DNA from: an uncultured beta proteobacterium
Lineage (GTDB): Bacteria; Pseudomonadota; Gammaproteobacteria; Burkholderiales; Burkholderiaceae_C
Assembly: GCA_903960915.1 (NCBI GenBank)
Contig: CAJCCO010000057.1
Coordinates: 1-34,753, forward strand
Direction: 5' to 3'
Length of the DNA: 34,753 nucleotides
Of this stretch, positions 1 to 8,406 are shown piece by piece. Every line of letters starts with the position of its first letter. Positions within the stretch are counted from its first letter, which is position 1. Both the position numbers and the translations under genes were made by a program. The notes under the pieces were generated by a model. That model worked only from the letters and a program-made list of their open reading frames with translations. It was not told where the DNA came from and did no database searches.

Positions 1-216
1 CTGATTGGCAACATGGGCTACAGCAGCGAAGAAGCCGAGGCCGCCATTCGGGATAAAAAATTAGACGCCGTCGCCTTTGGCACTGCCTTTTTGGCAAACC
101 CGGATTTGCCGGCGCGCCTGCAGGCAGGTGCTGCGCTTAATGTGCCAGATCAAGCAACTTTTTACACCCCTGGCGCCAAAGGCTACACCGATTACCCCAG
201 CTTGCAAACCGCCTAA
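1..216 (+). CDS. Old Yellow Enzyme-family alkene reductase, C-terminal part
   Basis: This is the 3' end of a gene that starts before the window; the frame is open from base 1 and stops with TAA at 214-216. The visible 71 residues match the C-terminus of FMN-dependent Old Yellow Enzyme reductases (NemA/xenobiotic reductase group). They show the end of the barrel ([12 protein letters not shown], then [19 protein letters not shown]) and the family's usual tail ([15 protein letters not shown]). Such enzymes reduce activated C=C bonds or nitro compounds with NAD(P)H in the cytoplasm. The stop codon overlaps the stop of the convergent alcohol dehydrogenase by 4 nt. The exact substrate cannot be told from this fragment. 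Confidence 0.85.
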   Translation: MIGNMGYSSEEAEAAIRDKKLDAVAFGTAFLANPDLPARLQAGAALNVPDQATFYTPGAKGYTDYPSLQTA

Positions 217-1265
217 TTTTTCAGCGAAGCCATATCAATCACGAAGCGGTATTTCACATCGGCTTTAAGCAGGCGTTCATAGGCTTCATTGACATCGTCC
301 ATACGGATCATTTCAACATCAGACGTGATGCCGTGTTGGCCACAAAAATCCAGCATCTCCTGGGTTTCTGCAATGCCACCAATCAGCGAGCCAGCCACGG
401 CGCGGCGCTTGAGCACCAGAGGGCTGGTGCTCAAATTCTCCAGTGGGCCGAGGTAGCCGACCATCACCAGGGTTCCGCCTGCGGCAAGCGTTGGCACATA
501 AGGGTTCAGATCATGAACATACGGCACGGTGTCAATGATCAGGTCAAAAAGGCCTGCCACGCCGGCCATTTGCGCCGGGTCGGTAGAGAGAACCACGCGG
601 TCAGCCCCCAGGCGATGTGCATCGGCTTGCTTGTCGGGTGAGCGACTGAACAGGGTGACGTCAGCCCCCATGGCTTTGGCCAGCTTCAAGCCCATGTGCC
701 CCAGCCCCCCTAGACCCACCACGGCCACTTGGCTACCCGGGCCAACTTTCCAATGGCGCAGCGGCGAATAGGTGGTGATGCCTGCGCACAGCAGCGGGGC
801 GGCTCCTGCCAAATCCAGGCCCTCAGGCACTTTGAGCACGAAGTCTTGCTTGACCACGATCTGCTCGGCGTACCCGCCTTGTGTGCGGCTGCCGTCTAAC
901 CTGTCTGCTCCGTTGTAGGTGTAGGTGGCGCCGTTTTCACAGTACTGCTCCCAGCCTTTGCCGCAAGAATTGCAGTGTTGGCATGAATCCAACATGCACC
1001 CTACACCCACAGAGTCACCCACCTTGAAGCGTGTGACCCGTGGGCCGACCTCCAGCACGCGACCGATAATTTCGTGGCCGGGCACGAGCGGGTATTTGGC
1101 GTTGCCCCAGTCGTTGCGGGCGGTGTGAAGGTCGGAGTGGCAGATGCCGCAATACAGAATATCGATGACCACATCGTTGTCGCGTGGGCTGCGGCGGTCA
1201 AAGCGGAACAGTTCCAGTCGGCCCGTTGGTGAATGGGCTGCGTAGCTTTTGGTGGTGAAGGGCAT
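213..1265 (-). CDS. Zinc-dependent NAD(P)-linked alcohol dehydrogenase (cinnamyl-alcohol dehydrogenase/YahK type)
   Basis: A 350-residue medium-chain dehydrogenase of normal length. Visible features are the catalytic zinc ligands C39 and H64-E65 (GHEIIG) with C160, the structural zinc cluster C95/C98/C101/C109 ([15 protein letters not shown]), and the Rossmann dinucleotide loop GLGGLGH at 184-190. The family reversibly oxidises primary alcohols or reduces aldehydes, usually with NADP(H), in the cytoplasm. It lies downstream of the gamma-glutamyltransferase on the same strand (44 nt gap) and ends against the convergent ene-reductase gene. Both neighbours being NAD(P)H oxidoreductases may reflect shared detoxification of reactive carbonyls, which is inference. 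Confidence 0.9.
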   Translation of the reverse strand: MPFTTKSYAAHSPTGRLELFRFDRRSPRDNDVVIDILYCGICHSDLHTARNDWGNAKYPLVPGHEIIGRVLEVGPRVTRFKVGDSVGVGCMLDSCQHCNSCGKGWEQYCENGATYTYNGADRLDGSRTQGGYAEQIVVKQDFVLKVPEGLDLAGAAPLLCAGITTYSPLRHWKVGPGSQVAVVGLGGLGHMGLKLAKAMGADVTLFSRSPDKQADAHRLGADRVVLSTDPAQMAGVAGLFDLIIDTVPYVHDLNPYVPTLAAGGTLVMVGYLGPLENLSTSPLVLKRRAVAGSLIGGIAETQEMLDFCGQHGITSDVEMIRMDDVNEAYERLLKADVKYRFVIDMASLKN

Positions 1266-1291
1266 GGGTCAAGATCCTAGTTATGAATTTC

Positions 1292-1314
1292 GGTAAGAGA
1301 CGTCTGCTCTTACC
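1292..1314 (-). other. Inverted repeat across the gamma-glutamyltransferase stop codon
   Basis: GGTAAGAG (1292-1299) and CTCTTACC (1307-1314) form a perfect 8-bp stem with a 7-nt loop. The stop codon of the transferase gene (1310-1312) lies inside one arm. There is no T-run after it on the minus strand, so it is not a standard intrinsic terminator. It may stabilise the mRNA end or partly attenuate transcription into the dehydrogenase gene. Confidence 0.4.
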
Positions 1315-2917
1315 AGGCGGCAATGGACCCGTCGGTACGGGGCTCCGTGCCACCGCACAACACGCCGTCTGCGTTGCGCCAGATGATTTGCCCACGCCCA
1401 AAGGCGATGCGGTTGTTGGACCAGGTCACGTCGTGACCGAGCCGGGCCAGCCCGTGAAAGAGGTGTTCTGGTGTGGAGCGCTCAATGTTGACGCGCTTGC
1501 CCGCTTCCCATTCCCAACGCGGTGCGTCCAGCGATGCCTGGGGGTTCAAGCCAAAGTCCACCGTGTTCATGACCATTTGCACATGACCTTGGGGCTGCAT
1601 GAAGCCGCCCATCACGCCAAATGGCCCCACCGCTTGCCCATCTTTGGTGAGGAAGCCCGGAATGATGGTGTGGTAGGGCCGTTTGCCTGGCGCCAGGCAG
1701 TTGGGGTGATCTGCAACGAGTGAAAAATTATTGCCCCGGTTGTGCAGGGCAATGCCGGTACCCGGCACCACCAGCCCCGAACCAAAGCCCATGTAATTGC
1801 TTTGAATGAGCGACACCATATTGCCCTCGCTGTCGGCCGTGCTGAGGTACACGGTACCGCCACGGGCGGGGTCACCGGGCAGGGGCAGCGAGGCGTGCTC
1901 GCCAATCAGGGCGCGGCGCTCCTGGGCGTAGCTTTCGCTGAGCAGGTCAGCCACCGACACCCGCATGTGCGCGGGGTCGGCAATGTGGGCAAAGCCATCG
2001 GCAAAGGCCAGCTTGATGGCCTCGATCTGGCGGTGGTGGGTGAGCAAGGCGTCGCGGTCGGTGAACTCAAAACCCTTCAGGATGTTGAGGGCCATGAGCG
2101 CCACCAGGCCGTGGCCGTTGGGGGGTATTTCCCACACGTCATAGCCCCGGTAGTTGACGCTGATGGGGTCACACCAGTCCACCTGAAAATCAGCCAGGTC
2201 TTGGGTACTGAGGTAGCCGCCAGCGGACTGCACACAGCTGGCGATGCGCTCGGCCAGCGGCCCACGGTAAAAGCTCTCGGCTTTGGTTTCAGCAATCGAT
2301 TGCAGGGTTTGCGCATGGGCGCTGGAGCGCCAGATTTCTCCGGCCAGCGGCGCGCGCTCGGGTGCAAAGGTGTCAAACCAGGACTTGAAATGGTCGCCCT
2401 TGAGTTGCTGACGAAAGACCTTGGTGGCCTGTTGCCAGGCAAAAGCTACTGAGGGTGACAGCGGGAAGCCGTCTTGCGCCAGTTCAATGGCGCCAGCCAT
2501 CGAGCGGGTCAAGGGCATGCGGCCAAAGCGCTGAGCCAACGCGGCCCAAGCCGCTGGCGTGCCGGGCACAGTCACGGGCAGCGGGCCGTATTTAGGCACT
2601 TCGGTCAAACCCTGCGCGGTCAGCTTTTCAAGCGTCATGGCTTGGGGCGCGGGGCCGCTGGCGTTCAAGCCATGGAGCTTGCCCTGGTGCCAGACCAGCG
2701 CAAAGGCGTCGCCGCCAATACCGTTGGCGCTGGGCTCTACTACGGTCAAGGCGGCGGCGGTGGCAATCGCGGCGTCAATGGCGTTGCCACCGGCCTGAAG
2801 CACCTGCAGGCCGGCCTGTGCCGCCAAAGGCTGTGAGGTGGCCACCATGCCGCGCTTGGCATAGACCACGTTGCGGCGGGAGGCGTAGGGGTAGTTGAGC
2901 GCGTCGAAGCTGAGCAT
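1310..2917 (-). CDS. Gamma-glutamyltransferase-family protein (cytoplasmic, YwrD-like)
   Basis: A 535-residue N-terminal nucleophile hydrolase of the gamma-glutamyltranspeptidase family. These enzymes are made as a proenzyme that cleaves itself and then transfers or hydrolyses gamma-glutamyl groups, for example from glutathione. The N-terminal part has the family pattern QAGGNAIDAAIA (residues 41-52) and GIGGDAF. The expected self-cleavage and catalytic threonine is T355 in GGTVYLSTAD, giving subunits of about 354 and 181 residues. No signal peptide is visible (it begins MLSFDALNYP), unlike classical periplasmic Ggt, so it resembles the cytoplasmic YwrD-type branch. A remnant of a peptide ABC permease lies immediately upstream, suggesting an ancestral role on imported peptides. 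Confidence 0.88.
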   Translation of the reverse strand: MLSFDALNYPYASRRNVVYAKRGMVATSQPLAAQAGLQVLQAGGNAIDAAIATAAALTVVEPSANGIGGDAFALVWHQGKLHGLNASGPAPQAMTLEKLTAQGLTEVPKYGPLPVTVPGTPAAWAALAQRFGRMPLTRSMAGAIELAQDGFPLSPSVAFAWQQATKVFRQQLKGDHFKSWFDTFAPERAPLAGEIWRSSAHAQTLQSIAETKAESFYRGPLAERIASCVQSAGGYLSTQDLADFQVDWCDPISVNYRGYDVWEIPPNGHGLVALMALNILKGFEFTDRDALLTHHRQIEAIKLAFADGFAHIADPAHMRVSVADLLSESYAQERRALIGEHASLPLPGDPARGGTVYLSTADSEGNMVSLIQSNYMGFGSGLVVPGTGIALHNRGNNFSLVADHPNCLAPGKRPYHTIIPGFLTKDGQAVGPFGVMGGFMQPQGHVQMVMNTVDFGLNPQASLDAPRWEWEAGKRVNIERSTPEHLFHGLARLGHDVTWSNNRIAFGRGQIIWRNADGVLCGGTEPRTDGSIAAW

Positions 2918-2931
2918 GTTGGGCCTTTGGG

Positions 2932-3030
2932 TTATTTTTGCGAGTGGGCAAGCGCATCGCGCAGTCCGTCACCCAGCAGGTTGAACGAGAGAACCGGCAG
3001 AAAGGTGGACATACCGGATCCTAACGTGCT
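2932..3030 (-). pseudogene. Remnant of a DppC/GsiD-type peptide ABC transporter permease (C-terminus only)
   Basis: Reading minus strand from 3012 to the TAA at 2932 gives 26 residues including LPVLSFNLLGDGLRDAL. This is the hallmark C-terminal end of dipeptide/oligopeptide/glutathione ABC permeases (DppC, OppC, GsiD). Similarity seems to begin around 3015; further upstream the frame runs into the end of the serine hydrolase gene with no permease-like residues. Everything N-terminal, including the EAA loop and membrane helices, is gone. The fragment ends 14 nt before the gamma-glutamyltransferase start, consistent with a former transporter-ggt operon whose upstream genes were deleted. It cannot be functional as a permease. 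Confidence 0.8.
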
Positions 3031-3047
3031 GAAAAAAGAGAAATTGC

Positions 3048-4301
3048 TTACCAACTGCCATAGTGCGTCACTAACCCATGCCACAGCGCCCCAACTTCAC
3101 GTCCCATGCTGGTTTGCCCAGCTTTTGCGGTGGCGTTGGCCGCCAGGTGCACCATCACCAATTTTTGCGCGGGGTCGACAAAGATGGACTGGCCGTAAAC
3201 CCCCAACAGTGCAAACCGTCGTTGTGCGCCTGGAAAAGTCCAGACTTGGTAGCCATAACCGTAATAGGGCGTCGCCTTTTTCGGATGAAAGGCGTCAGGG
3301 TGGCGTCGCCAGTCGGTCGCTTCAATCACAAACTCTTTGGGCAATATTTCCCCCAAATCAGGCCGGTCTGGACGCATACCATCGTTGGCCAACAGAATTC
3401 CGAGGCGGGCGTAGTCTTGCGCGGTGGCGTTGAAGTTGCCACTGGCCCGCTCCAGGCCATCGGCACCCGCACGCCACAAGCCCGAGGTCTGGGCGCCCAT
3501 GGGTTGCCAAAGCCTGGTTTGCAGATACGCGCTCAAGGTTTGCCCGGTTGCCCCCCGCATCACCATGGCCAACATGTCGGTTTCGGCACTGGCGTAATTA
3601 AACAGCAGGCCCTGGGGATGAAGCCGAGTCGCGATGACTTTGGCACCGGCTGCCGCTCCGCCAGAATACGCTGCGGCGCCATAGCGCGCCAGGTCATCAG
3701 CGCCGTTATAAAGCTCCTCAAATTTGGCCCCTGAGGACATGCGCAGTAAATTGCGAATGCTGGTTTCACCATAAATTGTTCCGGTCAACGTGGGTGCGTA
3801 AACCTCTGCCCGGTCATCCAGCGACTTGATCTTGCCTTCTCGCAAAGCCAGGCCTATCGCCATCGCTGTCATCGTTTTAGCCATTGAGTTCGACAAATAG
3901 CGGTGCTCAGCGGTGCGCCCGTATTGGTAGCGCTCAAGCTGAATGACGCCGTCCTTGATCACCAGCAATGCCATGGCGGGTTGGCGCTTAAGGTAATCGT
4001 CAACCGTCAGCCCATTGATGCCATCCACCTTCCACTTGTAAGCTGGCTCTTTCTCCACCTTGGTCAGGGTAAGGGGCTGTGATGCCGGCTGCATGGCGTT
4101 GGCTGTGCCGCCAAAAATACCTGGAATTTCAGCATGGTGGGTGAAAGAGCCCACCCGAAAGCAGCTGTCCATAAACCACGTTCGAGCTGTCCCCACGGGA
4201 TACCCCTGCGCTTTGCAAAGCGCGGCTTCATTGGGTTCAGCATGGGCTAAAAAGCTATTGAAAGCGATAACAAAAAGCAGAAAAAGGGAGCGAATTTTCA
4301 T
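3048..4301 (-). CDS. Exported serine hydrolase, class C beta-lactamase/NylB-like fold
   Basis: A 417-residue protein with a clear N-terminal signal peptide (MKIRSLFLLFVIAFNSFLAHA, cleavage near A21), so it is probably periplasmic. The beta-lactamase/esterase active-site motifs are S139-M-A-K142 (SxxK, in SNSMAKTM) and Y236-A-S (the YxN/YxS position). The surrounding sequence (LLRMSSGAKFEE) resembles 6-aminohexanoate-dimer hydrolase and related esterases more than true AmpC enzymes. No clear KTG triad is visible near the C-terminus. The likely activity is hydrolysis of an ester or amide; the substrate is unknown and antibiotic resistance should not be assumed. It lies downstream of suhB on the same strand, separated by a terminator. 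Confidence 0.85.
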   Translation of the reverse strand: MKIRSLFLLFVIAFNSFLAHAEPNEAALCKAQGYPVGTARTWFMDSCFRVGSFTHHAEIPGIFGGTANAMQPASQPLTLTKVEKEPAYKWKVDGINGLTVDDYLKRQPAMALLVIKDGVIQLERYQYGRTAEHRYLSNSMAKTMTAMAIGLALREGKIKSLDDRAEVYAPTLTGTIYGETSIRNLLRMSSGAKFEELYNGADDLARYGAAAYSGGAAAGAKVIATRLHPQGLLFNYASAETDMLAMVMRGATGQTLSAYLQTRLWQPMGAQTSGLWRAGADGLERASGNFNATAQDYARLGILLANDGMRPDRPDLGEILPKEFVIEATDWRRHPDAFHPKKATPYYGYGYQVWTFPGAQRRFALLGVYGQSIFVDPAQKLVMVHLAANATAKAGQTSMGREVGALWHGLVTHYGSW

Positions 4302-4378
4302 ATGAAAAATTTGACCCTTAAACCATCAACGTGTCAATCAGCCTTGGATGCCCGGGAACGGCCCCCACGTGACCCATG

Positions 4379-4401
4379 AAAAAACCACCCGCAGGTGGTT
4401 T
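4379..4401 (-). terminator. Intrinsic terminator downstream of suhB
   Basis: AAACCACC (4382-4389) pairs with GGTGGTTT (4394-4401) around the loop CGCA. Read on the minus strand the hairpin is followed by a run of six T (plus-strand A run 4379-4384). It lies 48 nt past the suhB stop and isolates suhB from the serine hydrolase gene. Confidence 0.8.
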
Positions 4402-4448
4402 GGTGTGAGGACTGAGCAGAATCAGTCAAGGTGCTGGGGCAGCAGACT

Positions 4449-5348
4449 TCACTCGTCGGCCACGCTTGGCGCAGGCGCCAGCGGTGCGCCTTCGCGCATG
4501 TCGGCGGCGGCCTGGCGTACGGCTGCTTTGTCACCGGCACCGGCAAACTTGCTGTACTTGCCCAAAATGCTCACCATTTGGCCGTAGATGCGCGGGCTGC
4601 CGGCCAGGCACTCGTGTTGTTCTAAAAAGTCAGCTTCGCCAGTGAAGTTGCCCACCAGGCCACCCGCTTCGGTCACCAGCAGGGAGCCTGCTGCGACGTC
4701 CCAGGCTTGCAGGCCAGTTTCAAAAAATCCATCGGTGAAGCCGGCTGCCACGTAGGCCAGGTCCAGTGCGGCTGAGCCGGGGCGGCGCAGGCCAGCGGTG
4801 CGTTGCATGACATCGCCCATCATGCGCAGGTAGCTGTTGAAGTCGTCGTCCTGGCGGAAGGGGAAGCCAGTGGAAATCAGGCATTCCTGCAAGCGGGTGC
4901 GCTTGGACACGCGCAGGCGGCGGTCGTTCATGTAGGCGCCGCGCCCTTTGGTGGCGGTGAACAGGTCGTTGCGGCTGGGGTCGTAAATGACGGCTTGCTC
5001 GACCTTGCCTTTGACGGCCAGCGCAATGCTGACGCAATAAACCGGCAAGCCGTGGATGAAGTTGGTGGTGCCGTCCAGCGGATCGATGATCCAGACGAAT
5101 TCGGAGTCTTTGGCGCCATGCTCCCGACCTGATTCTTCGGCCCAGATGCCGTGGCCAGGGTAGGCCGTCAGCAGGGTTTCAATGATGACTTTCTCAGCGG
5201 CGTGGTCAACCTCGGTGACAAAGTCGTTGACCTTTTTTTGCGAGACACGGACCGACTCAACGTCCAGCGCAGCGCGGTTGATGAGCGAGCCGGCGGCACG
5301 GGCGGCCTTGATGGCCACATTGATCATGGGATGCAGATTGGGAGACAT
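4449..5348 (-). CDS. suhB: Inositol-1-monophosphatase family protein SuhB
   Basis: A 299-residue member of the FIG/IMPase family. Metal-binding motifs are present: WAEESGRE, then [11 protein letters not shown] (the DPLDGT box) and the C-terminal [17 protein letters not shown]. The family dephosphorylates myo-inositol-1-phosphate with Mg2+; in proteobacteria SuhB also joins the rRNA antitermination complex. I start at 5348 (MSPNLHPM), because SuhB proteins typically begin near an HPM motif and the open frame further upstream overlaps the divergent promoter and trmJ. The C-terminus carries about 30 extra Ala/Pro-rich residues compared with the 267-residue E. coli protein. Confidence 0.93.
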   Translation of the reverse strand: MSPNLHPMINVAIKAARAAGSLINRAALDVESVRVSQKKVNDFVTEVDHAAEKVIIETLLTAYPGHGIWAEESGREHGAKDSEFVWIIDPLDGTTNFIHGLPVYCVSIALAVKGKVEQAVIYDPSRNDLFTATKGRGAYMNDRRLRVSKRTRLQECLISTGFPFRQDDDFNSYLRMMGDVMQRTAGLRRPGSAALDLAYVAAGFTDGFFETGLQAWDVAAGSLLVTEAGGLVGNFTGEADFLEQHECLAGSPRIYGQMVSILGKYSKFAGAGDKAAVRQAAADMREGAPLAPAPSVADE

Positions 5349-5459
5349 AAATTTTGGATGAAGAGCTACAAATCCGTTCCGGCGATGCGGGCGGCGACAA
5401 TAGCGCGATTTTACCCGTCTCGCCGGCACCCTAAGCCGCCGCCTTGTTTTTGTGAGCCC

Positions 5460-6254
5460 ATGCAAACCCGTTTTATTCTGATCAACACCAGCCATGCCGG
5501 CAATGTGGGCGCTGCAGCCCGCGCCATGAAAACCATGGGTTTTGACGATCTGGTACTGGTGGCGCCGCGCTGGCCCAATGTGCTGCGCCGTGAAGAAACC
5601 ATACAGCGTGCCAGCGGCGCTCTGGATGTGCTGGACAAGGCCCGCATTGTCGAGACGCTGGACGAAGCCCTGGACGGCATGACCCATTTATGTGCCACCG
5701 CCATGACCCCGCGAGACTTTGGTCCGCCCACGGTGACGCCGCGCGTCCATTTTGAAACGCTCATGCGCCCCGATGCCGCCACGCCAGCCGCAGCGCCGCC
5801 TGACACGGCCAACATGGGCATGGGTTTTTTGTTTGGCTCTGAGCGCTTTGGCATGCGCAATGAAGACGTGTACCGTTGCCACACCTGCCTGAGCATTCCG
5901 AGCAACCCGAAATTTGGCTCGCTCAACCTGGGGGCGGCCTTGCAGGTGGTGGCCTACGAGTGGCGCCTCGCCCTGGGTGGATATGCCGTGCAGGAGGCCA
6001 CCGCGCTGCCCGTGTTGGCCGATGCCAGCCAGGTGGCGGGCATGCTGGCGCATCTGGAGCGTTCACTCATCGCGATTGGGTTTTTGGACCCCCAGGTGCC
6101 CAAAAAATTGATGCCTCGGCTCAACCAGTTATTCAACCGTGCGCACGTCACCCAGGAAGAGGTGCAAATGTTGCGCGGTATTGCCAAAGCCATGGCACAA
6201 CAGGCCGGTTTGCCTAAGCCCTTGTCAGACGCGCAGCACCCTGTGAGCGACTAA
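5460..6254 (+). CDS. trmJ: tRNA (cytidine/uridine-2'-O-)-methyltransferase TrmJ
   Basis: A 264-residue SPOUT-class methyltransferase that uses S-adenosylmethionine to 2'-O-methylate position 32 of the tRNA anticodon loop. Motif 1 is near the N-terminus ([20 protein letters not shown]). The knotted C-terminal SAM-binding part has [13 protein letters not shown] followed by [20 protein letters not shown], typical of TrmJ. I chose ATG 5460 because the family starts right at this point; the frame is open upstream but only as antisense to suhB. It is divergent from suhB and probably co-transcribed with cysE, which begins 10 nt after its stop codon. Confidence 0.93.
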   Translation: MQTRFILINTSHAGNVGAAARAMKTMGFDDLVLVAPRWPNVLRREETIQRASGALDVLDKARIVETLDEALDGMTHLCATAMTPRDFGPPTVTPRVHFETLMRPDAATPAAAPPDTANMGMGFLFGSERFGMRNEDVYRCHTCLSIPSNPKFGSLNLGAALQVVAYEWRLALGGYAVQEATALPVLADASQVAGMLAHLERSLIAIGFLDPQVPKKLMPRLNQLFNRAHVTQEEVQMLRGIAKAMAQQAGLPKPLSDAQHPVSD

Positions 6255-6263
6255 ACTTGCACG

Positions 6264-7037
6264 ATGTTTTCCAGACTCCGCTCCGACATTCAGTGCATTC
6301 TTGACCGCGACCCGGCCGCCCGCAGCACCTGGGAGGTGTTGACCTGTTACCCCGGCTTGCACGCGGTCATTCTGCACCGGCCCGCGCACTGGTTCTGGAC
6401 GCATGGCTTCAAATGGCTGGGCCGCTTTACCTCCCACCTGAGCCGATTTTTCACCGGCATAGAAATTCACCCCGGCGCCAAAATTGGCAACCGTGTGTTT
6501 TTTGACCATGCGATGGGCACGGTAGTGGGTGAAACCGCTGAGATTGGCGACGGCTGCACCATTTACCAGGGCGTCACCTTGGGAGGCACCTCGCTCTACA
6601 AAGGCGCCAAACGCCACCCCACCCTGGGCAAGGATGTGGTGGTGAGCGCCGGCGCCAAAGTGCTGGGCGGCTTTGAGGTGGGGGACGGCGCCAAGATTGG
6701 CAGCAATGCGGTGGTGATCAAGCCGGTACCGGCAGGCGCCACGGCGGTCGGTATTCCGGCGCGCATCATCCAGAGCAAGGCTGGAGAGAGCGCCGATGTG
6801 GCGACCGCCGAGCCCAAGTTCACCGCTTACGGCATCACCCACGAGGACGATCCGGTCAGCCAGGCCCTGCGCGGCCTGATTGACAGCGCCTCAGGCCAGG
6901 ACCATCAAATTGCCCTGCTGTGGCAGGCCATTGAGACGCTGCAAGCCAACCGGTCAGCCACCAATTGCGTTCCCGGCGACGCCGCGCGGCAAGAACAATT
7001 CGAAGCCGACAAGTTCAACCAGCTGGTGGGCAAGTAA
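6264..7037 (+). CDS. cysE: Serine O-acetyltransferase CysE
   Basis: A 257-residue cytoplasmic enzyme making O-acetylserine from serine and acetyl-CoA, the first committed step of cysteine synthesis. The N-terminal helical part is the short form, without the longer N-terminal domain of E. coli CysE. Left-handed beta-helix hexapeptide repeats run from about residue 66 to 165. They include the catalytic D81-H82 ([12 protein letters not shown]) and the CoA-binding stretch [13 protein letters not shown] variable tail of about 80 residues follows. It probably forms an operon with trmJ and is convergent to mog. Confidence 0.93.
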   Translation: MFSRLRSDIQCILDRDPAARSTWEVLTCYPGLHAVILHRPAHWFWTHGFKWLGRFTSHLSRFFTGIEIHPGAKIGNRVFFDHAMGTVVGETAEIGDGCTIYQGVTLGGTSLYKGAKRHPTLGKDVVVSAGAKVLGGFEVGDGAKIGSNAVVIKPVPAGATAVGIPARIIQSKAGESADVATAEPKFTAYGITHEDDPVSQALRGLIDSASGQDHQIALLWQAIETLQANRSATNCVPGDAARQEQFEADKFNQLVGK

Positions 7038-7052
7038 GTCGGGTCAAGTCAG

Positions 7053-7679
7053 TTAGGCCGTTGACCCGGCGTTCGGGTAGGCCGGCGTTGGTTTCAAGGC
7101 CGTTTTGGGGCGAAAAGCCTTGCACACGTCGACCTGGGTTTCCAGGTACGGGCCGCCTATCAGGTCGATGCAGTACGGCACGGCGGCAAAAATACCGGGC
7201 ATCAGGCTAGCGCCCTGGCTGTCTTTCACGCCTTCTAGCGTTTCCTGTATCGATTTGGGCTGGCCGGGCAGGTTGATGATCAGCGACTGGTCCCGAATCA
7301 CCGCCACCTGGCGCGACAAAATGGCCGTGGGCACAAACCTCAAGCTGATTTGGCGCATTTGCTCGCCAAAACCCGGCATCTCCTTGTGGGCGACGGCCAG
7401 CGTGGCCTCAGGCGTGACATCGCGCAAGGCCGGGCCCGTGCCGCCGGTGGTCAGCACCAATGAACAACCGGCTTGCACCAGTTCAACCAGGGTGGCGCTG
7501 ATGGTGGCCTGTTCGTCGGGAATCAGCCGCGCTTCAAAGTGCAGCGGGTTGTGCAGCGCGCGTGTGAGCCAGTCTTGCAGAGCAGGCAGGCCTTTGTCGA
7601 CATAAACCCCGCTGGAGGCGCGGTCGCTGATGGAGACGATGCCAATTTTGACGGGATCAAAAGCCAGCGCAGGGGTCAT
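7053..7679 (-). CDS. mog: Molybdopterin adenylyltransferase Mog
   Basis: A 208-residue MoaB/Mog-type protein. It adenylylates molybdopterin with ATP, preparing it for molybdenum insertion. Landmarks are IGIVSISDRASSGVY (residues 12-26), the molybdopterin-binding loop TTGGTGP (77-83) with the following RDVTPEAT, and the INLPGQPKSIQE motif near 150. The C-terminus (IDLIGGPYLET) is also typical. It starts 2 nt after the darP stop codon, so the two are probably one transcript. Its presence implies molybdoenzymes elsewhere in the genome. Confidence 0.93.
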   Translation of the reverse strand: MTPALAFDPVKIGIVSISDRASSGVYVDKGLPALQDWLTRALHNPLHFEARLIPDEQATISATLVELVQAGCSLVLTTGGTGPALRDVTPEATLAVAHKEMPGFGEQMRQISLRFVPTAILSRQVAVIRDQSLIINLPGQPKSIQETLEGVKDSQGASLMPGIFAAVPYCIDLIGGPYLETQVDVCKAFRPKTALKPTPAYPNAGSTA

Positions 7680-7681
7680 GT

Positions 7682-8341
7682 TCAGGATTCCTCTGGGGTC
7701 GTGTTCTCAGGGTCTGGTGTTGCCGATGCGCTGGTCTGGCCTGGTTGCGCCAATTGCTCGCGCAGCAGCTGAAAAATATCGCGGTAGGCGCGGCCGTGGC
7801 GCACAGCCTCGCCGGGTTTTTCAGGGGTGGCGTCTTTGCGCGCCTGCCGAATCAGGGCGCGCAGTTGCTGGCTGTCGGTGTCGGGGCATTTGGTCAGCCA
7901 CTCGCCAAACGCATCGTCATGGGCCAGCAGGCGGTCACGCCAGGTTTCTGCCAGGTGCAGCACCAGGTTGTCGTGGGCGGAGCCGCTGTGTTGCTCGGTC
8001 AAGGCGTCGCGCACGGTTTGCAGCACGGCGGGGTCTACCAGGCGCATCAGCTTGCCGATGAACTGCATCTGGCGGCGCTTGCCCTCAAAGTTGGTGATGC
8101 GCTTGGCCTCCAGCACCGCGTCCTTGAGTTTTTCAGTCAGGTCCAGCCGCGCCATCAGGTCAGCGCGCAGCGTCAGCAGGTCTTCACCGAGTTTTTGCAG
8201 CTCGGTGCTTTCGCGCTTGAGGTCGGTGCGGCTTTGTTCGTCGGTGCCTTTGAGTTCGCGCTTGAGTTCTAGATCGCGTTCGCTGCCTTCGGCGACGAAT
8301 TCACCTTTGACGAAGTAGCCTTTTTTGAGTTTGCGTGACAT
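7682..8341 (-). CDS. darP: Ribosome maturation factor DarP (YjgA, DUF615)
   Basis: A 219-residue YjgA/DUF615 protein that binds late-stage 50S ribosomal precursors and promotes peptidyl-transferase-centre maturation. Family sequence is evident: ELKRELKGTDEQSRTDLKRES, then LRADLMARLDL and the FEGKRRQMQFIGKLMR helix. I start at 8341 (MSRKLKKGYF), where homologues begin; an in-frame ATG 16 codons upstream lies in the divergent promoter region. The tail after about residue 190 is low-complexity. It is divergent from pmbA, the usual arrangement in betaproteobacteria. Confidence 0.92.
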   Translation of the reverse strand: MSRKLKKGYFVKGEFVAEGSERDLELKRELKGTDEQSRTDLKRESTELQKLGEDLLTLRADLMARLDLTEKLKDAVLEAKRITNFEGKRRQMQFIGKLMRLVDPAVLQTVRDALTEQHSGSAHDNLVLHLAETWRDRLLAHDDAFGEWLTKCPDTDSQQLRALIRQARKDATPEKPGEAVRHGRAYRDIFQLLREQLAQPGQTSASATPDPENTTPEES

Positions 8342-8406
8342 GTTTGGCCGTAGGGAAAGGGAGACGGGCGCGGGTTCGCGCACAGCCAAGTATCATAGCT
8401 TCCCAT

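Noticed and set aside
4449..5687. 412-residue version of SuhB with a 113-residue N-terminal extension
   Set aside because: The extension overlaps trmJ in antisense, has no similarity to the family and ignores the typical HPM start near 5348.
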